Positions 54,263 to 63,723 of a stretch of DNA of 64,000 bases are shown one piece after another (the first letter of the stretch is position 1; every line of letters starts with the position of its first letter). The notes under the pieces were generated by a model. That model did not search any database, was not told the DNA's origin, and worked only from the letters and a program-made list of their open reading frames with translations. Made by a program: the position numbers and the translations under genes. The DNA lies in NCBI RefSeq assembly GCF_025699485.1, contig NZ_JANUXN010000008.1, forward strand, positions 111,289 through 175,288, in the 5' to 3' direction. Source of the DNA: Thauera carbonicopians. GTDB taxonomy: Bacteria; Pseudomonadota; Gammaproteobacteria; Burkholderiales; Rhodocyclaceae.

Positions 54263-54840
54263 TCAGGCGGGATCGGCGGGTAGATCCTGATACAGCTCTG
54301 CCAGTACCACAGCCTGAAGCCGAATGCGGGCAGGGCGAGGCTGGCGGCCTCGCTGCTGGCTTCGGTCAGCAACCAGTCACCTTCGGCGGTGCGGGAATAG
54401 CACTCGACCTGGGCACGTTCCTGCGACAGGAACAACACCGTCTTGAGCCCGGGGAAGCGGCGATAGGCGGCGAACTTGGCGCCGCGATCGTAGGCTTCGG
54501 TCGAGGGCGACAGCACTTCGGCGATCAGCACCGGCTCTTCCTTGAGCTGGCGGCGTTCGCGATCGGCGTCCGAGCAGGTGACGAAGACGTCGGGGTAGAA
54601 GAGATCGTCCGTCTCGGCCAGGCGCAGGCGGACGTCGGACATGAAGACAGAGCAGGGCGTACCGCGCAGGGCGTTGCGCAACGCCATGTAGGTGTTGCCG
54701 GAAACGAGATTATGCAGATCCGACCCGCCGGCCATCATGAAGGCTTCGCCGTGGAAAAATTCCCAGCGTTCAGGCTGGTCCGCTTCCCAGGCGAGGAATT
54801 CATCCAGCGTCATCGCATGGCTTTCCGCAGGCAGGCCCAT
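54263..54840 (-). pseudogene. Uma2-family (DUF820) gene with a 3' frameshift
   Basis: The first ~178 codons are a normal Uma2 protein: MTLDEFLAWEADQPERWEFF, GEAFMMAGGSDLHNLVSGN, FYPDVFVTCSDAD, LIAEVLSPSTEAYDRGAKFAAYRRF and VLFLSQERAQVECYSR, with the PD-(D/E)XK-like residues in place. Near 54305-54316, after LALPAFGFRL, the frame is lost. The expected ending (VLAELYQDLPADPA, then stop at 54263-54265) is in the next frame. In the actual frame the protein runs about 85 codons into the antisense of the M48 gene. The core is intact, so residual activity or a sequencing error are both possible. Uma2 function is unproven; a nuclease fold is predicted. Confidence 0.7.
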
Positions 54841-54873
54841 GGCAGTCTCCCGTATCGTCCATCGGCTTCCAGT

Positions 54874-55422
54874 TTAGCCGCCCTTCAGCACCAGCGGCAG
54901 GCCGGCGGCGACGAACACCACGCGTGGGCACAGCGCGGCGACGGCCTGGTTCAGCCGTCCGGCTTCGTCGCGGAACAGGCGGCCGAGCGGGGTTTCCGGC
55001 ACCAGGCCGAGGCCGACTTCGTTGGCGACCAGGATGATGCGGCCGGGCAGGGTCGGCAGGGTGGCGAGCAGGGCGTCGCGCTCGGCGCGGAACAGCGGCA
55101 GGGCTTCGGCATCGGCGCCGGGCGGCAGGCTGTCGGCGTCGGTCAGCAGGTTGGCCAGCCACAGCGTCAGGCAGTCCACCAGCAGGCAGCGCTCCGGCGC
55201 GGCTTCGCGGCGCAGCGCGGCGGCCAATGCCACCGGTGCTTCGACGGTGCGCCAGCCTGGCGGCCGGTCGGCCTGGTGGCGGCGGATGCGTGCCGCCATT
55301 TCGTCGTCGAGTGCCTCGGCGGTGGCGATCACGGTGACGGCCAGGCCGGATGCGGCGGCGCGGCTTTCGGCTTCGCGGCTCTTGCCGGAACGGGCGCCAC
55401 CCAGGATCAGTTCGTATGTCAT
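54874..55422 (-). CDS. cobU: adenosylcobinamide kinase / adenosylcobinamide-phosphate guanylyltransferase
   Basis: 182 residues. P-loop LILGGARSGKSREAESRA at ~5-22, VIATAEALDDEMAARIRRHQADRP (nucleotide and GMP-linkage region), TVEAPVALAAALR, LLVDCLTLWLANLL, and LVANEVGLGLVPETPLGRLFRDEAGRLNQ, all typical of CobU/CobP. It activates cobinamide with GTP for CobS. It stands alone on the minus strand, divergent from the riboswitch-controlled btuB operon, 451 bases upstream of the btuB start. Confidence 0.95.
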   Translation of the reverse strand: MTYELILGGARSGKSREAESRAAASGLAVTVIATAEALDDEMAARIRRHQADRPPGWRTVEAPVALAAALRREAAPERCLLVDCLTLWLANLLTDADSLPPGADAEALPLFRAERDALLATLPTLPGRIILVANEVGLGLVPETPLGRLFRDEAGRLNQAVAALCPRVVFVAAGLPLVLKGG

Positions 55423-55489
55423 GGTGCTGATTGCCTTTTTCGCCGCTGGGGCCTTGTGCTGGTGCAGTGCACGATACTGGCCGGTACGG

Positions 55490-55495
55490 TATCAT
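55490..55495 (+). promoter_or_regulatory. candidate -10 box (TATCAT) of the btuB operon
   Basis: TATCAT, five of six matches to the sigma-70 -10 consensus, lies about 30 bases upstream of the cobalamin riboswitch. No strong -35 hexamer is visible. Confidence 0.35.
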
Positions 55496-55525
55496 CCGCC
55501 CCCACTGCCCCGGAAGGGGCGGCGC

Positions 55526-55735
55526 GTCATCGGTGCCCGCGGGCGATTCACGCCCGGGGTTGAACGGGAAACAGGTGCGCGGCCCATCTCGCCATGAGGC
55601 CGCAATACCTGTGCTGCCCCCGCAACGGTAGGTGTGCGCAAGGTGGACCACGCAGCCACTGGGTTCATGACCTGGGAAGGCGGTCCATCCGTCCAGCCGA
55701 CAGGCCGGTACACACACGAGCCCGGAGACCGGCCG
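55526..55735 (+). promoter_or_regulatory. cobalamin (B12) riboswitch
   Basis: The 5' leader of btuB has the conserved blocks of an adenosylcobalamin-type aptamer in order: CGGTGCCCGCGGGCG, GGGAAACAGGTG, CTGCCCCCGCAACGG, AGCCACTGGG, GGGAAGGCGG, and the final B12-box GAGCCCGGAGACCGGCC at 55718-55734. Binding of cobalamin normally lowers expression of the downstream transport and synthesis genes. About 150 bases remain between the aptamer and the btuB ATG and can hold the expression platform. Confidence 0.93.
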
Positions 55736-55888
55736 TAGCGCGAATTGGCGGATGTGTCGCGGGGTGGCGGCGATGGCATGGTGCGTTCTGCAGCGCCGTT
55801 CGTTTCCTTTTCTCTCCCGGAGACCGTCCTGTTGCGTATCGCCATGGCGCGCGGGGACGCGGCGCCTTGGCGCAGGGAGATCGAAACG

Positions 55889-57712
55889 ATGAAGATCCGC
55901 TTCTGTACCACGGCGATCGCCGTGGCCAGCGCTTTTCCGATGTACCTACCGTCCGTGCATGCGCAAGACCAGTTGGGCGAGGCGGTCGTCGTCACTGCCA
56001 CCCGTCAGCAGCAACGCGCCGACGAGACCTTGTCCAGCGTCGATGTGATCACGCGCGAGCAGATCGAACGCGGCGGCCACAGCACGCTGACCGATTTGCT
56101 GGCGGCGCAGCCCGGCATCCAGGTGAGCAGCAACGGCGGTCCCGGCGCCAATACCGGTATCTTCATCCGCGGCGCCAATTCCGGGCATACGCTGGTGCTC
56201 GTCGATGGCATGCGGGTCGGCTCGGCCACCTCCGGCCAGCCTGCGCTGGAGACGATTCCGCCCGAATTGATCGAGCGCATCGAGATCCTGCGCGGACCGG
56301 CGAGCGCGCTGTACGGCTCGGATGCCATCGGCGGCGTGATCCAGATCTTCACGCGCAAGGGCACGGCGGGCTTCCATCCCAGCCTGCGCGTGGGCGCCGG
56401 TACCGAGCATAGCTACGCACTCGGCGCGACGGTGGCCGGCGGCCAGGACCGCCTGCGCTACAACCTGTCGGCGGGGCGCGAGCGCACCGACGGCTTCAAT
56501 GCGCGAAAGAACCCTGCCACCGTGGCCGACCGCGATCGCGACGGCTTCCACAACGACTATCTGAGTGCGTCCGCCTCGCTGGGATTCAGGGACGACGACG
56601 AGATCGGGCTGACGCTGTTCCATTCCGAAGGGCGCAACTGGTTCGATTCCGACACCGAATACGATGCCCGCGTGAGCAAGGGTCTGGACACCGCCGGCAT
56701 CCACATGCGCAACAAGCTTGCCGACGGCTGGGTGAGCACGCTGCGCCTGGGCTACAGCAAGGACCGTTCGCACAGCAAATGGAGCACGGCGCCGACGGAC
56801 CGCTTCGACACCGAGCAGACCCAGTTCGCGTGGCAGAACGACGTTTCGCTGGGCGGCGGCCTGCTGCTCGCGGCGGTCGAGCATCTGGAGCAGAGCATCG
56901 ACACCACCGGCACCTACGAACGTGACACGCGCCGGGTGGATTCGGTGCTGCTGGGCTGGGGCGGGCAGTTCGACAAGCATCATCTGCAGATCAACGCCCG
57001 CCACGACGACGATTCGCAGTTCGGCGGCAAGACCACCGGGCTGCTCGCCTACGGCTACCAGTTCCTGCCTGAATGGCGGCTGCGCGGCAGTATCGGCACG
57101 GCCTTCAAGGCACCGACCTTCAATGATCTGTACTTCCCGCTCGCCTGCTTTCCGCCTTTCGGCTGCTTCGGCGGCAACCCGGACCTTAAGCCCGAGGAAT
57201 CGCTGAACCGCGAAATCGGCCTGGTCTGGGAGCAGGGCGGGCTGCAGATGACGGCCACCTATTACAACAACCGGGTGAAGAACCTGATCCAGTGGGGCAG
57301 CACCCCGGACAACGTCGGCCGCGCCAGGCTGGAAGGGCTGGAATGGGGCGTGAGCGCGACCGTGGCCGACTACCGCGTGCGGGCGACGATCGACCTGCTC
57401 GACGCCAAGGACGAGGATACGGACGCCCGCCTGGTGCGCCGCGCGCGCCGCGCGGGTTCGCTCGGCATCGACCGTACGGTCGGCAAGTGGAGCTGGGGGG
57501 CCGAATGGCGCGGGCAGAGCGAGCGCGAGGACGCCGGCACGCGGCTGGGCGGCTACGGCATCGTCAATGCCTGGGTCCATCACCAGCTGACGCCCGAACT
57601 GCGGCTCGAGCTGCGGGCGAACAACGTCTTCGACAAGGACTACCAGCTTGCCCGCAACTTCGCCACCGCCGGTGCCAATGCCTTCGTCACACTGCGCTAT
57701 GCGCCGCGCTGA
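55889..57712 (+). CDS. btuB: TonB-dependent vitamin B12 outer-membrane receptor
   Basis: 607 residues from the ATG at 55889. A signal peptide ends around PSVHA (residue ~26), and a TonB-box-like EAVVVTATR follows. The plug domain has TDLLAAQPGIQVSSNGG, FIRGANSGHTLVLVDGMRVG, and ELIERIEILRGPASALYGSDAIGGVIQIFTRKG. The rest is a 22-strand barrel ending in AFVTLRYAPR with the usual C-terminal aromatic pattern. It sits behind the B12 riboswitch, so the cobalamin substrate is well supported. A second receptor follows immediately. Confidence 0.93.
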   Translation: MKIRFCTTAIAVASAFPMYLPSVHAQDQLGEAVVVTATRQQQRADETLSSVDVITREQIERGGHSTLTDLLAAQPGIQVSSNGGPGANTGIFIRGANSGHTLVLVDGMRVGSATSGQPALETIPPELIERIEILRGPASALYGSDAIGGVIQIFTRKGTAGFHPSLRVGAGTEHSYALGATVAGGQDRLRYNLSAGRERTDGFNARKNPATVADRDRDGFHNDYLSASASLGFRDDDEIGLTLFHSEGRNWFDSDTEYDARVSKGLDTAGIHMRNKLADGWVSTLRLGYSKDRSHSKWSTAPTDRFDTEQTQFAWQNDVSLGGGLLLAAVEHLEQSIDTTGTYERDTRRVDSVLLGWGGQFDKHHLQINARHDDDSQFGGKTTGLLAYGYQFLPEWRLRGSIGTAFKAPTFNDLYFPLACFPPFGCFGGNPDLKPEESLNREIGLVWEQGGLQMTATYYNNRVKNLIQWGSTPDNVGRARLEGLEWGVSATVADYRVRATIDLLDAKDEDTDARLVRRARRAGSLGIDRTVGKWSWGAEWRGQSEREDAGTRLGGYGIVNAWVHHQLTPELRLELRANNVFDKDYQLARNFATAGANAFVTLRYAPR

Positions 57713-57725
57713 GCCGTCGTTCCCC

Positions 57726-59600
57726 ATGCCCGCCGTCCGTTTCTCCATGCTTGCCGCCGCACTGGTGCTGCCTTTTCCGCTGCTGGCAGCGCCCGCGCCG
57801 GGCGGCGGCGCCCTCGAAGCCGTCGTCGTCACCGCCTCCCGCCAGCAGCAGCGCATCGAGGACAGCCTGGCCGCGGTGGAGGTGATCGAGCGCGAGGACA
57901 TCGAGCGCGCCGGGCATTCCTCGCTGATCGAGGTGCTGCGGGCGCTGCCCGGCATCCGGGTCACGGCCAACGGCGGCGCGGGGGCGAATGCGAACGTCTA
58001 CGTCCGGGGCGCCGAGGCGCGGCACACGCTGCTGCTGATCGATGGTGTGCGGGTCGGCTCGGCCAGTTCGGGGGCGCCGACGCTGGAGAACATTCCGCTC
58101 GGCCTGATCGAGCGCATCGAAGTGCTGCGCGGGCCGGCCAGCGCGCTGTACGGCTCGGAGGCCATCGGCGGCGTGATCCAGGTGTTTACCCGCAAGGGCG
58201 AGGCGGGCTTCAGGCCGGAGCTCTTCGTCGGCTACGGCTCCGAACACACCCGCAAGGCATCGGCCGCGCTGTCGGGCGGGGTCGGGCGGCTGCGCTACAG
58301 CCTTAACGTGGGCGCCGAGCACACCGACGGCTTCAACTCGAAGCGCGACCCCGCCTTCTGGGCGGGCACACCGCCGCGGACGTCCTACTGGGCCGACGAC
58401 GACGGCTTCCGCAACACCCATGCCGGCGGCTCGGTCACGCTGGGCTTCCGCGACAGGGACGAGATCGGCCTGGGTTTCACGTACTCGGACAGCCGCAGCC
58501 GTTACGATGCCTCGGCGGCGAGCTATTTCGACTCCTGGATGGACAAGACCGCCGGCACGCTGAGCCTGCATCTGCGCAACGAGCTGCGTGCCGGCTGGAC
58601 CAGCACCCTGCGCCTGGGCCGCAGCATCGACGAGTCGCTGAACCGGGCGAGCGCCGCGGCGCCGAGCCGGCACGACACCGAGCAGGATCAACTGATGTGG
58701 CAGCACGACGTCGATCTGCCACTGGGCAGGCTGCTGCTGGCCTATGAATACGTCGAAACCCGGCTCGACAGCACCACCGTGTACAACAAGGACAGCCGCC
58801 GGGTGAGTTCGCTGCTGCTCGGCTGGTCGGCACAGATCGACGCCCACCACCTGCAGCTCAACGCCCGCCACGACGACAACTCCCAGTTCGGCGGCAAGAC
58901 CACCGGCCTGCTTGCCTACGGCTACGACCTGACGCCTTCGCTGCGCCTGCGCGGCAGCATCGCCACCGCCTTCAACGCGCCGACCTTCAACCAACTCTAC
59001 TGGCCGATGGCGTCGTCGCCGACCAGCTACCACGGCAATCCCGATCTGAAGCCGGAACGGGCGCTGAACCGCGAACTCGGCATCCGCTGGACCCGGGGCG
59101 CGCACAGCGTCGAACTGAACTACTTCGACAACCGGGTCAAGGACCTGATCGCCGGCAACCCGGTGTATGCGTTGCGGGGACAGCAGGTCAACGTCGCCGA
59201 GGCGCGGCTCAAGGGGGCGGAGCTCGGCTACATGCTGTTGCTGGGCGCATTCACCGTCAGCGCGGGCCTGGACTGGCTGGATGCGAAGGACGAACAGAAC
59301 GGCCGGCGGCTGCCGCGGCGGGCACGGCAGTCCGGTTTCCTGCGGCTGGCCCATACCGCCGGGCCGCTGGACTGGGGCGTGGAATGGAACGGTGCCGGCC
59401 GCCGCCACGACGATGCGGCCAACACCGTGGATCTGCATGGCTACGGCCTGCTCGATGCCTATCTGCATTACCGCCTGTCGCCGCAATGGCGCATCGAGGC
59501 GCGGGCGAACAATCTCCTCGATGCGGACTACGAACTGGCGCGGGGCTACCGCACACCGGGTGCCAGCGTGTTCGTCGGGCTGCGTTATGCGCCGCGCTGA
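57726..59600 (+). CDS. second TonB-dependent BtuB-like receptor (tandem paralogue)
   Basis: 624 residues. A signal peptide ends near PLLAA (~24), a TonB-box-like LEAVVVTASR follows, and the plug repeats the btuB pattern (EVLRALPGIRVTANGG, LIERIEVLRGPASALYGSEAIGGVIQVFTRKG). Barrel segments such as HHLQLNARHDDNSQFGGKTTGLLAYGY are almost identical to the first copy, and SVFVGLRYAPR ends both. This is a clear tandem duplication that has diverged in the barrel loops, probably for another corrinoid or a different affinity. It starts 13 bases after btuB and shares its riboswitch. Confidence 0.9.
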   Translation: MPAVRFSMLAAALVLPFPLLAAPAPGGGALEAVVVTASRQQQRIEDSLAAVEVIEREDIERAGHSSLIEVLRALPGIRVTANGGAGANANVYVRGAEARHTLLLIDGVRVGSASSGAPTLENIPLGLIERIEVLRGPASALYGSEAIGGVIQVFTRKGEAGFRPELFVGYGSEHTRKASAALSGGVGRLRYSLNVGAEHTDGFNSKRDPAFWAGTPPRTSYWADDDGFRNTHAGGSVTLGFRDRDEIGLGFTYSDSRSRYDASAASYFDSWMDKTAGTLSLHLRNELRAGWTSTLRLGRSIDESLNRASAAAPSRHDTEQDQLMWQHDVDLPLGRLLLAYEYVETRLDSTTVYNKDSRRVSSLLLGWSAQIDAHHLQLNARHDDNSQFGGKTTGLLAYGYDLTPSLRLRGSIATAFNAPTFNQLYWPMASSPTSYHGNPDLKPERALNRELGIRWTRGAHSVELNYFDNRVKDLIAGNPVYALRGQQVNVAEARLKGAELGYMLLLGAFTVSAGLDWLDAKDEQNGRRLPRRARQSGFLRLAHTAGPLDWGVEWNGAGRRHDDAANTVDLHGYGLLDAYLHYRLSPQWRIEARANNLLDADYELARGYRTPGASVFVGLRYAPR

Positions 59601-59624
59601 CGGCTTCTCCGGCCGCCGATCCGG

Positions 59625-60602
59625 ATGAAGCCGCGCACCCATGCCGTGTCGGTGATCGCCGCACTGCTGGCGGCCGGTGTGCTGGCTTTCGCATGGGCGC
59701 TGATGGCGGGCGAGATGCCGATCGGGCCGGGTGAGGTGCTGGTCGCGCTGGCCGGCGGCGAGGGCATGGCTGCCGGCATCGTGCGCGAGCTGCGCCTGCC
59801 GCGCGCGGTCGCCACCTTCGTCTGCGGCGGCCTGCTCGCCATGGCCGGCGCGGTGATGCAGGTGCTACTGCGCAATCCGCTGGCCGATCCCTACATCCTG
59901 GGCATTTCCGGTGGCGCGGCGGTTGGCGCGCTGGTGGCGATCCTGCTCGGGGCGGCTTCGCTGTGGGTCGATGCGCTGGCCTTCGCCGGCGCGCTGACGG
60001 CGATGCTGCTGGTGTTCGGCCTGGCGCACGGCGACGGCAGCTGGACGCAGACGCGGCTGCTGCTGACTGGCGTCATCGTCGCCGCCGGCTGCGGCGCGGC
60101 GGTGACCCTGATGCTGGCGCTGGCGTCCGACGTGCGCGTGCAGTCGATGCTGTTCTGGCTGATGGGCGACGCCAGCGGTGCGGCGCGGCCCTGGCCCGGG
60201 GTGGTCGTGCTGGTGCTGGGACTGCTGGCGGTGATGCCCTTCGCGCGCGATCTCAACGTGCTGGCGCGTGGCGAACTGAATGCGCGGTCGCTCGGCGTCG
60301 AAGTGCGCCGCCTGCGCATGGGCCTGTACGTGCTGGCTTCGCTGCTGACAGCCACTGCGGTGACGCTGATCGGCTCGGTGGGCTTCGTCGGCCTGATCGT
60401 GCCGCATCTGGTGCGGCTGGCCCTGGGCAACGACCAGCGGACGCTGATTCCGGCGGCGGCGCTGGCCGGCGGTGCCTTGCTGACGGTGGCCGATACCGCC
60501 GCGCGCACCGTGATCGCGCCGCAGCAACTGCCGGTGGGCGTGCTGACCGCGCTGATCGGCGTGCCGGTGTTCCTGTTCCTGCTGGCGAGGCACCGGCGAT
60601 GA
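59625..60602 (+). CDS. btuC: vitamin B12 ABC transporter permease
   Basis: 325 residues, FecCD/BtuC family with about nine to ten hydrophobic segments. Family landmarks are RLPRAVATFVCGGLLAMAGAVMQVLLRNPLADPYILGISGGAAVG (~46-92, overlapping motifs), LLTGVIVAAGCGAAVTLM, VGFVGLIVPHLVRLALGNDQR and the C-terminal VLTALIGVPVFLFLLAR. It imports cobalamin across the inner membrane together with the next gene. A BtuF binding protein is not in the window. Its stop overlaps btuD as ATGA. Confidence 0.93.
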   Translation: MKPRTHAVSVIAALLAAGVLAFAWALMAGEMPIGPGEVLVALAGGEGMAAGIVRELRLPRAVATFVCGGLLAMAGAVMQVLLRNPLADPYILGISGGAAVGALVAILLGAASLWVDALAFAGALTAMLLVFGLAHGDGSWTQTRLLLTGVIVAAGCGAAVTLMLALASDVRVQSMLFWLMGDASGAARPWPGVVVLVLGLLAVMPFARDLNVLARGELNARSLGVEVRRLRMGLYVLASLLTATAVTLIGSVGFVGLIVPHLVRLALGNDQRTLIPAAALAGGALLTVADTAARTVIAPQQLPVGVLTALIGVPVFLFLLARHRR

Positions 60603-61432
60603 ACATGGCCGGCAGCGTGATGAATGAGACCGGGCCGCTGCTCGAAGCCGAAGGCCTCGCATTGCAGGTGGGTGAGCGCTGGCTGTGCTGCGCCTTCAGC
60701 ATGAGCCTGAAGCCGGGCGAATGCCTGGTCCTGCTGGGACCGAACGGTGCGGGCAAGACCACCTTGCTGCACACCCTGGCCGGCTTGCGTGCGCCGTCGG
60801 CGGGCGAGGTGCGCATCGGCGGGCGGCCTTATGCCGGCTGGTCGGCCACCGAGGCGGCGCGCTTTCGCGGGCTGCTGACGCAGCAGCAGCCCGATCTGTT
60901 CGCCGCCTCCGTGCTGGAGACGGTGCTGATCGGCCGCCATCCGCACCTCGGCCGCTGGGGCTGGGAAACGGAACGGGACGAGGGCATCGCCCGCCGGGCG
61001 CTGGCCGACGTCGGCCTGCAGGGCTTCGAGAACCGTGACGTCCTGACCCTGTCCGGCGGCGAGCGCCAGCGCGTTGCCATCGCCGCCCTGCTGGCCCAGG
61101 CACCGCGGCTCTTGCTGCTCGACGAGCCGTTGAACCACCTCGACCTTCACCACCAGATCGCCACGCTCGAGCTGTTCCGGCGCATCGTCCGTGCCGAGAC
61201 GGACACTTTCGATTCATCCGGGCCGTGCCGGCAATCCGGCGCGGTGTTGGTGCTGCACGACATCAATCTTGCCGCCCGCTACGCGGATCACGTTATCCTG
61301 CTCGACGGCCGTGGCGGCGTCATCGCCGGCGATCGCGACAGCGTGATGCGCGCCGAGCTGTTGAGCCAGGCTTTCGGCCACCCCCTGCGCCGCTTCGAAA
61401 GCGAAGGGCGCGTCGTCTTCGTTCCTGATTGA
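60599..61432 (+). CDS. btuD: vitamin B12 ABC transporter ATPase
   Basis: 277 residues from the ATG at 60599. Walker [21 protein letters not shown]-loop [14 protein letters not shown], the signature [20 protein letters not shown], Walker [14 protein letters not shown] and the switch [12 protein letters not shown] are intact. A stretch of about 15 residues ([16 protein letters not shown]) between Walker B and the H-loop is longer than usual. It powers BtuC. It follows btuC with a 4-base overlap, and cobA comes next. Confidence 0.94.
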   Translation: MNMAGSVMNETGPLLEAEGLALQVGERWLCCAFSMSLKPGECLVLLGPNGAGKTTLLHTLAGLRAPSAGEVRIGGRPYAGWSATEAARFRGLLTQQQPDLFAASVLETVLIGRHPHLGRWGWETERDEGIARRALADVGLQGFENRDVLTLSGGERQRVAIAALLAQAPRLLLLDEPLNHLDLHHQIATLELFRRIVRAETDTFDSSGPCRQSGAVLVLHDINLAARYADHVILLDGRGGVIAGDRDSVMRAELLSQAFGHPLRRFESEGRVVFVPD

Positions 61433-61455
61433 ATGTCCGTCCGAGCCCGTGTTCC

Positions 61456-62307
61456 ATGAGTCCAGTCCCTGATCTTGCAGCCTTCCGCGCCGGCCCGCTG
61501 CCGGGCCACGTCTATCTGGTGGGCGCCGGCCCGGGCGACCCGGAGCTGCTGACGCTGCGCGGCGCACGCCTGGTGGCCGCGGCGGACGTGGTGGTGTACG
61601 ACAACCTGGTCGCGCCGGCCATCATCGATCTCGCGCCGGCCGAGGCCGAGCGCATCTACGTCGGCAAGAAGGCGGCCGACCACACCCTGCCGCAGCACGA
61701 GATCAATGCCCTGCTGGTGCGCCTGGCGCAGGCCGGCAAGCGCGTGGTGCGGTTGAAGGGCGGCGACCCCTTCATCTTCGGCCGTGGCGGCGAGGAGATG
61801 GAAGAACTGCTCGAAGCCGGCATCACCGTCGAAGTGGTGCCTGGCGTCACCGCGGCGGCGGGCATCGCCGCCTATGCCGGCATCCCGCTGACGCACCGCG
61901 ACCACGCCCAGTCGGTGGTGCTGACCACCGGCTACCTGAAGGACGGCTCGCTCGATCTCGACTGGCCGCTGCTGGCCCATCGCGGCCAGACGCTGGTGAT
62001 CTACATGGGGGTGTCGCGGCTGGCGGAGATCTGCGCCCAGCTCGTTGCCCACGGCCTGCCGGTGAGCACGCCCGCGGCCGTCATCGAGCGCGGCACCACG
62101 CATGCGCAGCGCGTCGCCAAGGCAGACCTCGCCACGCTGGCCGACGAGGTGAAGCGGCAGGGTATCCGGCCGCCGTCGCTGACGGTGGTGGGCGACGTCG
62201 TCAGCCTGTACCCGCGCCTGAGCTGGTTCCAGCCGAGCGAGCCGCCGCCGTCCTCGCCGGCGCCGCATGCGGGCTGTACCGCAGTGCATCCCGACGAGCA
62301 GGGCTGA
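61456..62307 (+). CDS. cobA: uroporphyrinogen-III C-methyltransferase (SUMT)
   Basis: 283 residues from the ATG at 61456. It methylates uroporphyrinogen III at C2 and C7 to precorrin-2, the entry to cobalamin and siroheme. Motifs are [84 protein letters not shown] and [11 protein letters not shown]. It lacks the CysG dehydrogenase part. About 25 C-terminal residues are Pro-rich and unconserved. Its stop overlaps cobB as TGATG. Confidence 0.95.
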   Translation: MSPVPDLAAFRAGPLPGHVYLVGAGPGDPELLTLRGARLVAAADVVVYDNLVAPAIIDLAPAEAERIYVGKKAADHTLPQHEINALLVRLAQAGKRVVRLKGGDPFIFGRGGEEMEELLEAGITVEVVPGVTAAAGIAAYAGIPLTHRDHAQSVVLTTGYLKDGSLDLDWPLLAHRGQTLVIYMGVSRLAEICAQLVAHGLPVSTPAAVIERGTTHAQRVAKADLATLADEVKRQGIRPPSLTVVGDVVSLYPRLSWFQPSEPPPSSPAPHAGCTAVHPDEQG

Positions 62308-63599
62308 TGGCCGCTACCGCGCGCTGCCCGGCGCTGTTCGTCGCCGCGCCTGCGTCGGGCCAGGGCAAGACCACCGTCACCGCCGCGCTTGCACGCATGC
62401 ATACCCGGCTGGGGCGCAGGGTGCGGGTGTTCAAGTGCGGGCCGGATTTCCTCGACCCGCAGATCCACGCGGTCGCCAGCGGCGCGCCGGTGTACAACGT
62501 CGACCTCGGCATGTGCGGCGAGGCCGACATCGCCCGGCGGCTGCATGCGGCAGCCTGCGAAGCCGACCTGATCCTGATCGAAGGCGTCATGGGGCTGTAC
62601 GACGGCGCGCCGTCGGGTGCGGACATCGCGCGCCGCTTCGGCATTCCGGTGATGGCGGTGATCGACGCGCGGGCGATGGCGCAGACTTTCGGCGCGGTGG
62701 CCTGGGGCCTGGCGCACTACCAGCCCGGCATCCCCTTTGCCGGCGTGCTCGCCAACTACGTCGGCAGTGCGCGCCACGCCCAGCTGCTGCGCGAGGCGCT
62801 GCCCGCGGGCATGCGCTGGTTCGGCGCCGTGATGCGCGACGCCGCCGCGGCCCTGCCGGAACGCCATCTCGGCCTGCTGCAGGCGCAGGAGATCGATGAT
62901 CTCGGCAGCCGCCTCGACCGCCTGGCCGAACATCTGGCGCAGACCGGTGCCGCCGAACTGCCGCCGGCGGTCGATTTTCCCGCCGTGCCGCCGTCTGCCG
63001 TTGTGCCGCTGCTGGCCGGCAAGCGCATTGCCATCGCCCGTGATGCCGCCTACGGTTTCATCTACCCGGCCAATATCGACACCCTGCGGGCGTTGGGTGC
63101 GGAGCCGGTGTTCTTCTCGCCGCTGGCGGGCGAAGGCCTGCCAGCCGACTGCGACGCGCTGTGGCTGCCGGGCGGCTATCCGGAACTGCATGGTGCCGCA
63201 CTCGCTGCCAGCACTGCTTTCTGGGCCGGCTTGCGCGCCCATGTGGCGGCCGGCAGACCGGTGCTGGCCGAATGCGGTGGCTGGATGAGCCTGCTCGAAG
63301 CCATCGTCGATATCGCCGGCACTGCTCACGCCTTCGGCGGCCTGCTGCCGGGCCGCGCGCTGATGCAGAAGCGGCTGGCCGCGCTCGGCATGCAGCAGGC
63401 GGACTTTCCGCAGGGGCGGCTGACCGGGCACACGTTCCACTACTCGAAAGCCGAAACGCCGCTCGAACCCTGGCTGCGCGCGCAGCGGCCGGACGGCGGC
63501 GAAGGCGAAGCCATTTACCGCGTGGGGGCCATCACCGCGTCCTACGTGCACTTCTGGTTTCCGTCATGCCCGGCGGCAGTGGCGGCGCTACTGGGCTGA
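62307..63599 (+). CDS. cobB: cobyrinic acid a,c-diamide synthase
   Basis: 430 residues, CobB/CbiA family. The N-terminal P-loop-like domain begins LFVAAPASGQGKTTVTAALARM and has KCGPDFLDPQIHAVASG, LIEGVMGLYDG and FAGVLANYVGSARHAQLLREAL. The C-terminal class I glutamine amidotransferase domain has LPGGYPELHGAAL, the nucleophile in LAECGGWMSLLEAI, and GHTFHYSKAETPL. It amidates the a and c side chains with glutamine and ATP. It is the last gene of the riboswitch-controlled operon in this window. Confidence 0.95.
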   Translation: MAATARCPALFVAAPASGQGKTTVTAALARMHTRLGRRVRVFKCGPDFLDPQIHAVASGAPVYNVDLGMCGEADIARRLHAAACEADLILIEGVMGLYDGAPSGADIARRFGIPVMAVIDARAMAQTFGAVAWGLAHYQPGIPFAGVLANYVGSARHAQLLREALPAGMRWFGAVMRDAAAALPERHLGLLQAQEIDDLGSRLDRLAEHLAQTGAAELPPAVDFPAVPPSAVVPLLAGKRIAIARDAAYGFIYPANIDTLRALGAEPVFFSPLAGEGLPADCDALWLPGGYPELHGAALAASTAFWAGLRAHVAAGRPVLAECGGWMSLLEAIVDIAGTAHAFGGLLPGRALMQKRLAALGMQQADFPQGRLTGHTFHYSKAETPLEPWLRAQRPDGGEGEAIYRVGAITASYVHFWFPSCPAAVAALLG

Positions 63600-63614
63600 A
63601 AGGACCGAGGCACC

Positions 63615-63659
63615 GTCTCGAGCTTCAAATCTGCAGAAGGCCGCACGAGCGGCCGAGAC
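63615..63659. terminator. candidate hairpin downstream of cobB
   Basis: GGCCGC-ACGA-GCGGCC (63639-63654) is a perfect 6-bp stem. An outer GTCTCG...CGAGAC pairing extends it. There is no T-run, so termination would be weak or Rho-dependent. Confidence 0.35.
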
Positions 63660-63723
63660 AAAACTCTGGTATCCCCGCCGCGTCTTCCGCCGATAAAGAT
63701 GATGCCATGCACACCACGCTTTC

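Noticed and set aside
55946..59642. Two very long minus-strand open frames opposite the btuB genes
   Set aside because: Both are antisense to receptor genes with clear signal peptides, plug motifs and barrel ends; the antisense products have no recognisable motif.
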